Assembly (NCBI GenBank): GCA_020161145.1
Contig: JAIUPQ010000001.1
Span: forward strand, 372,001 to 436,000
Length of the DNA stretch: 64,000 bases
Direction of reading: 5' to 3'
Source: Pseudomonadota bacterium
Lineage (GTDB): Bacteria; Pseudomonadota; Gammaproteobacteria; Burkholderiales; Burkholderiaceae_C
In this document: positions 63,528 through 64,000 of the stretch, one piece after another
Position numbering within the stretch: position 1 is the stretch's first letter
How the letters are laid out: every line of letters starts with the position of its first letter
The notes under the pieces: model-generated
What the model saw: only the letters and a program-made list of their open reading frames with translations
The model's database searches: none
What the model was told of the DNA's origin: nothing
Position numbers and translations under genes: made by a program

Positions 63528-64000
63528 TCAGGTCGCCAGCGCGCAGCCGGTCAGCCGCCGCACCACCGCCAGATCGCCCGGCTGCAGCCGAGCCAGCCAG
63601 TTGCGCACCGGCTGGCCGTCGATGTTCTCTTTGGCAAACGCCGGCACCGGCTCGCCCAGCGCGCGGTAGAAGCTGCTCCAGGTGCACAGGTAGTGCACCG
63701 TGCGCGCAGGGCTGCGCCCGGCGCGCAGGCCGTCGGCCAGCAGGCCTTGCAGGTAGAAGCGGTCGCCCAGCAGCGCCATGGGCTTGGGCATCAGCGCCCA
63801 GCGCGCCACGCTGTGGAAGGCGCCCACCAGCAGGAAAAAGCAGTTGGTGTCCACGTGGCTCCAGTCGCCGTCGTCGCTGGCGTGCACGGCCATGATGGAG
63901 CCGTCCTCGCGGCACAGGTGGCGGCTGGCCGTCACGTAGTCGCAGCCGGTCTGCGCGGCCACCTGCACGCAGGTGGCGATGTGCTCCGGGGCATACCAGT
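63528..64000 (-). CDS. Glycosyltransferase, paralogue of 61854-62597, 5' end outside window
   Basis: The frame is open to the right window edge, where it reads WYAPEHIATCVQVA, so the start and the N-terminal catalytic part are missing. Visible residues (about 157) align with the C-terminal two thirds of the GT2 gene at 61854: REDGSIMAV, HVDTNCFFLLVGAFHSVAR, MPKPMALLGDRFYLQGLL and YLCTWSSFYRALGEPVPAFAKEN. It converges on the DUF707 gene from the opposite strand, so it is separately transcribed. Confidence 0.8.
   Translation of the reverse strand, partial: WYAPEHIATCVQVAAQTGCDYVTASRHLCREDGSIMAVHASDDGDWSHVDTNCFFLLVGAFHSVARWALMPKPMALLGDRFYLQGLLADGLRAGRSPARTVHYLCTWSSFYRALGEPVPAFAKENIDGQPVRNWLARLQPGDLAVVRRLTGCALAT

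Overview
The window is a high-GC chromosomal segment from a beta-proteobacterium, most likely order Burkholderiales and probably family Comamonadaceae. This rests on gene order (rlmE-ftsH-folP-glmM followed by pstSCAB-phoU-phoB-phoR; carA-lysE-carB; trxA-rho near rpmE; pyrG-kdsA-eno-ftsB), on a DUF6502 protein, and on flagellar control by flhDC next to motAB. It is mostly core genome, with a few accessory patches. No rRNA, tRNA or CRISPR array was seen.

Layout. 1-6645: a truncated secreted trypsin-like protease, a Bax-inhibitor-1 membrane protein, and the carbamoyl-phosphate synthase operon with a LysE exporter inside it. 6814-10431: a class A acid phosphatase and a large TonB-dependent receptor behind a Pho-box-like promoter. 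10456-12301: a DUF6502 protein and a DMT exporter on the minus strand. 12392-18676: greA with a terminator-like hairpin in its leader, DUF4149, yhbY, rlmE, ftsH, folP and glmM. 18688-25424: a clear Pho box and the whole phosphate module pstS, pstC, pstA, pstB, phoU, phoB, phoR. 25375-31340: a membrane glycosyltransferase, ribosomal protein L31, a small outer-membrane protein, a MATE pump, rho and trxA. 31405-37174: an AddB/AddA-type double-strand-break repair helicase-nuclease pair. 37421-38396: two AT-richer secreted proteins that look like a diverged tandem pair. 38434-43696: ilvE, ftsB, eno, kdsA and pyrG. 43841-46879: a hybrid histidine kinase with its LuxR-type regulator, divergent from a universal stress protein. 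46944-53673: mutS, a large mechanosensitive channel and a hydrolase, coupled by four-base overlaps. 53624-55298: a short foreign segment with an IS481-type transposase remnant and four small ORFs, flanked by two copies of the 5' end of mutS. 55311-60484: a lipoprotein, then cheZ, cheY, motB, motA, flhC and flhD. 60685-64000: UDP-galactopyranose mutase and surface-glycan enzymes, the last gene cut by the window edge.

How the parts work together. The PhoB/PhoR system made here should act on both Pho boxes in the window, so the phosphatase could release phosphate from organic substrates while PstSCAB imports it and the receptor possibly brings in a phosphorus-containing ligand. FlhDC is the flagellar master regulator and MotA/MotB/CheY/CheZ are its likely downstream motor and chemotaxis targets.

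The most unusual signals are: (1) a 66-base module at two unlinked places (pstC-pstA and addB-addA), encoding nearly the same 21-residue peptide and overlapping both neighbours by ATGA; (2) the insertion at the start of mutS with a duplicated junction; (3) three tandem 36-base terminator-like repeats between flhDC and motAB; (4) the two-cysteine tandem secreted pair; (5) the terminator-like hairpin in the greA leader; and (6) a second Pho box in front of the phosphatase/receptor pair.
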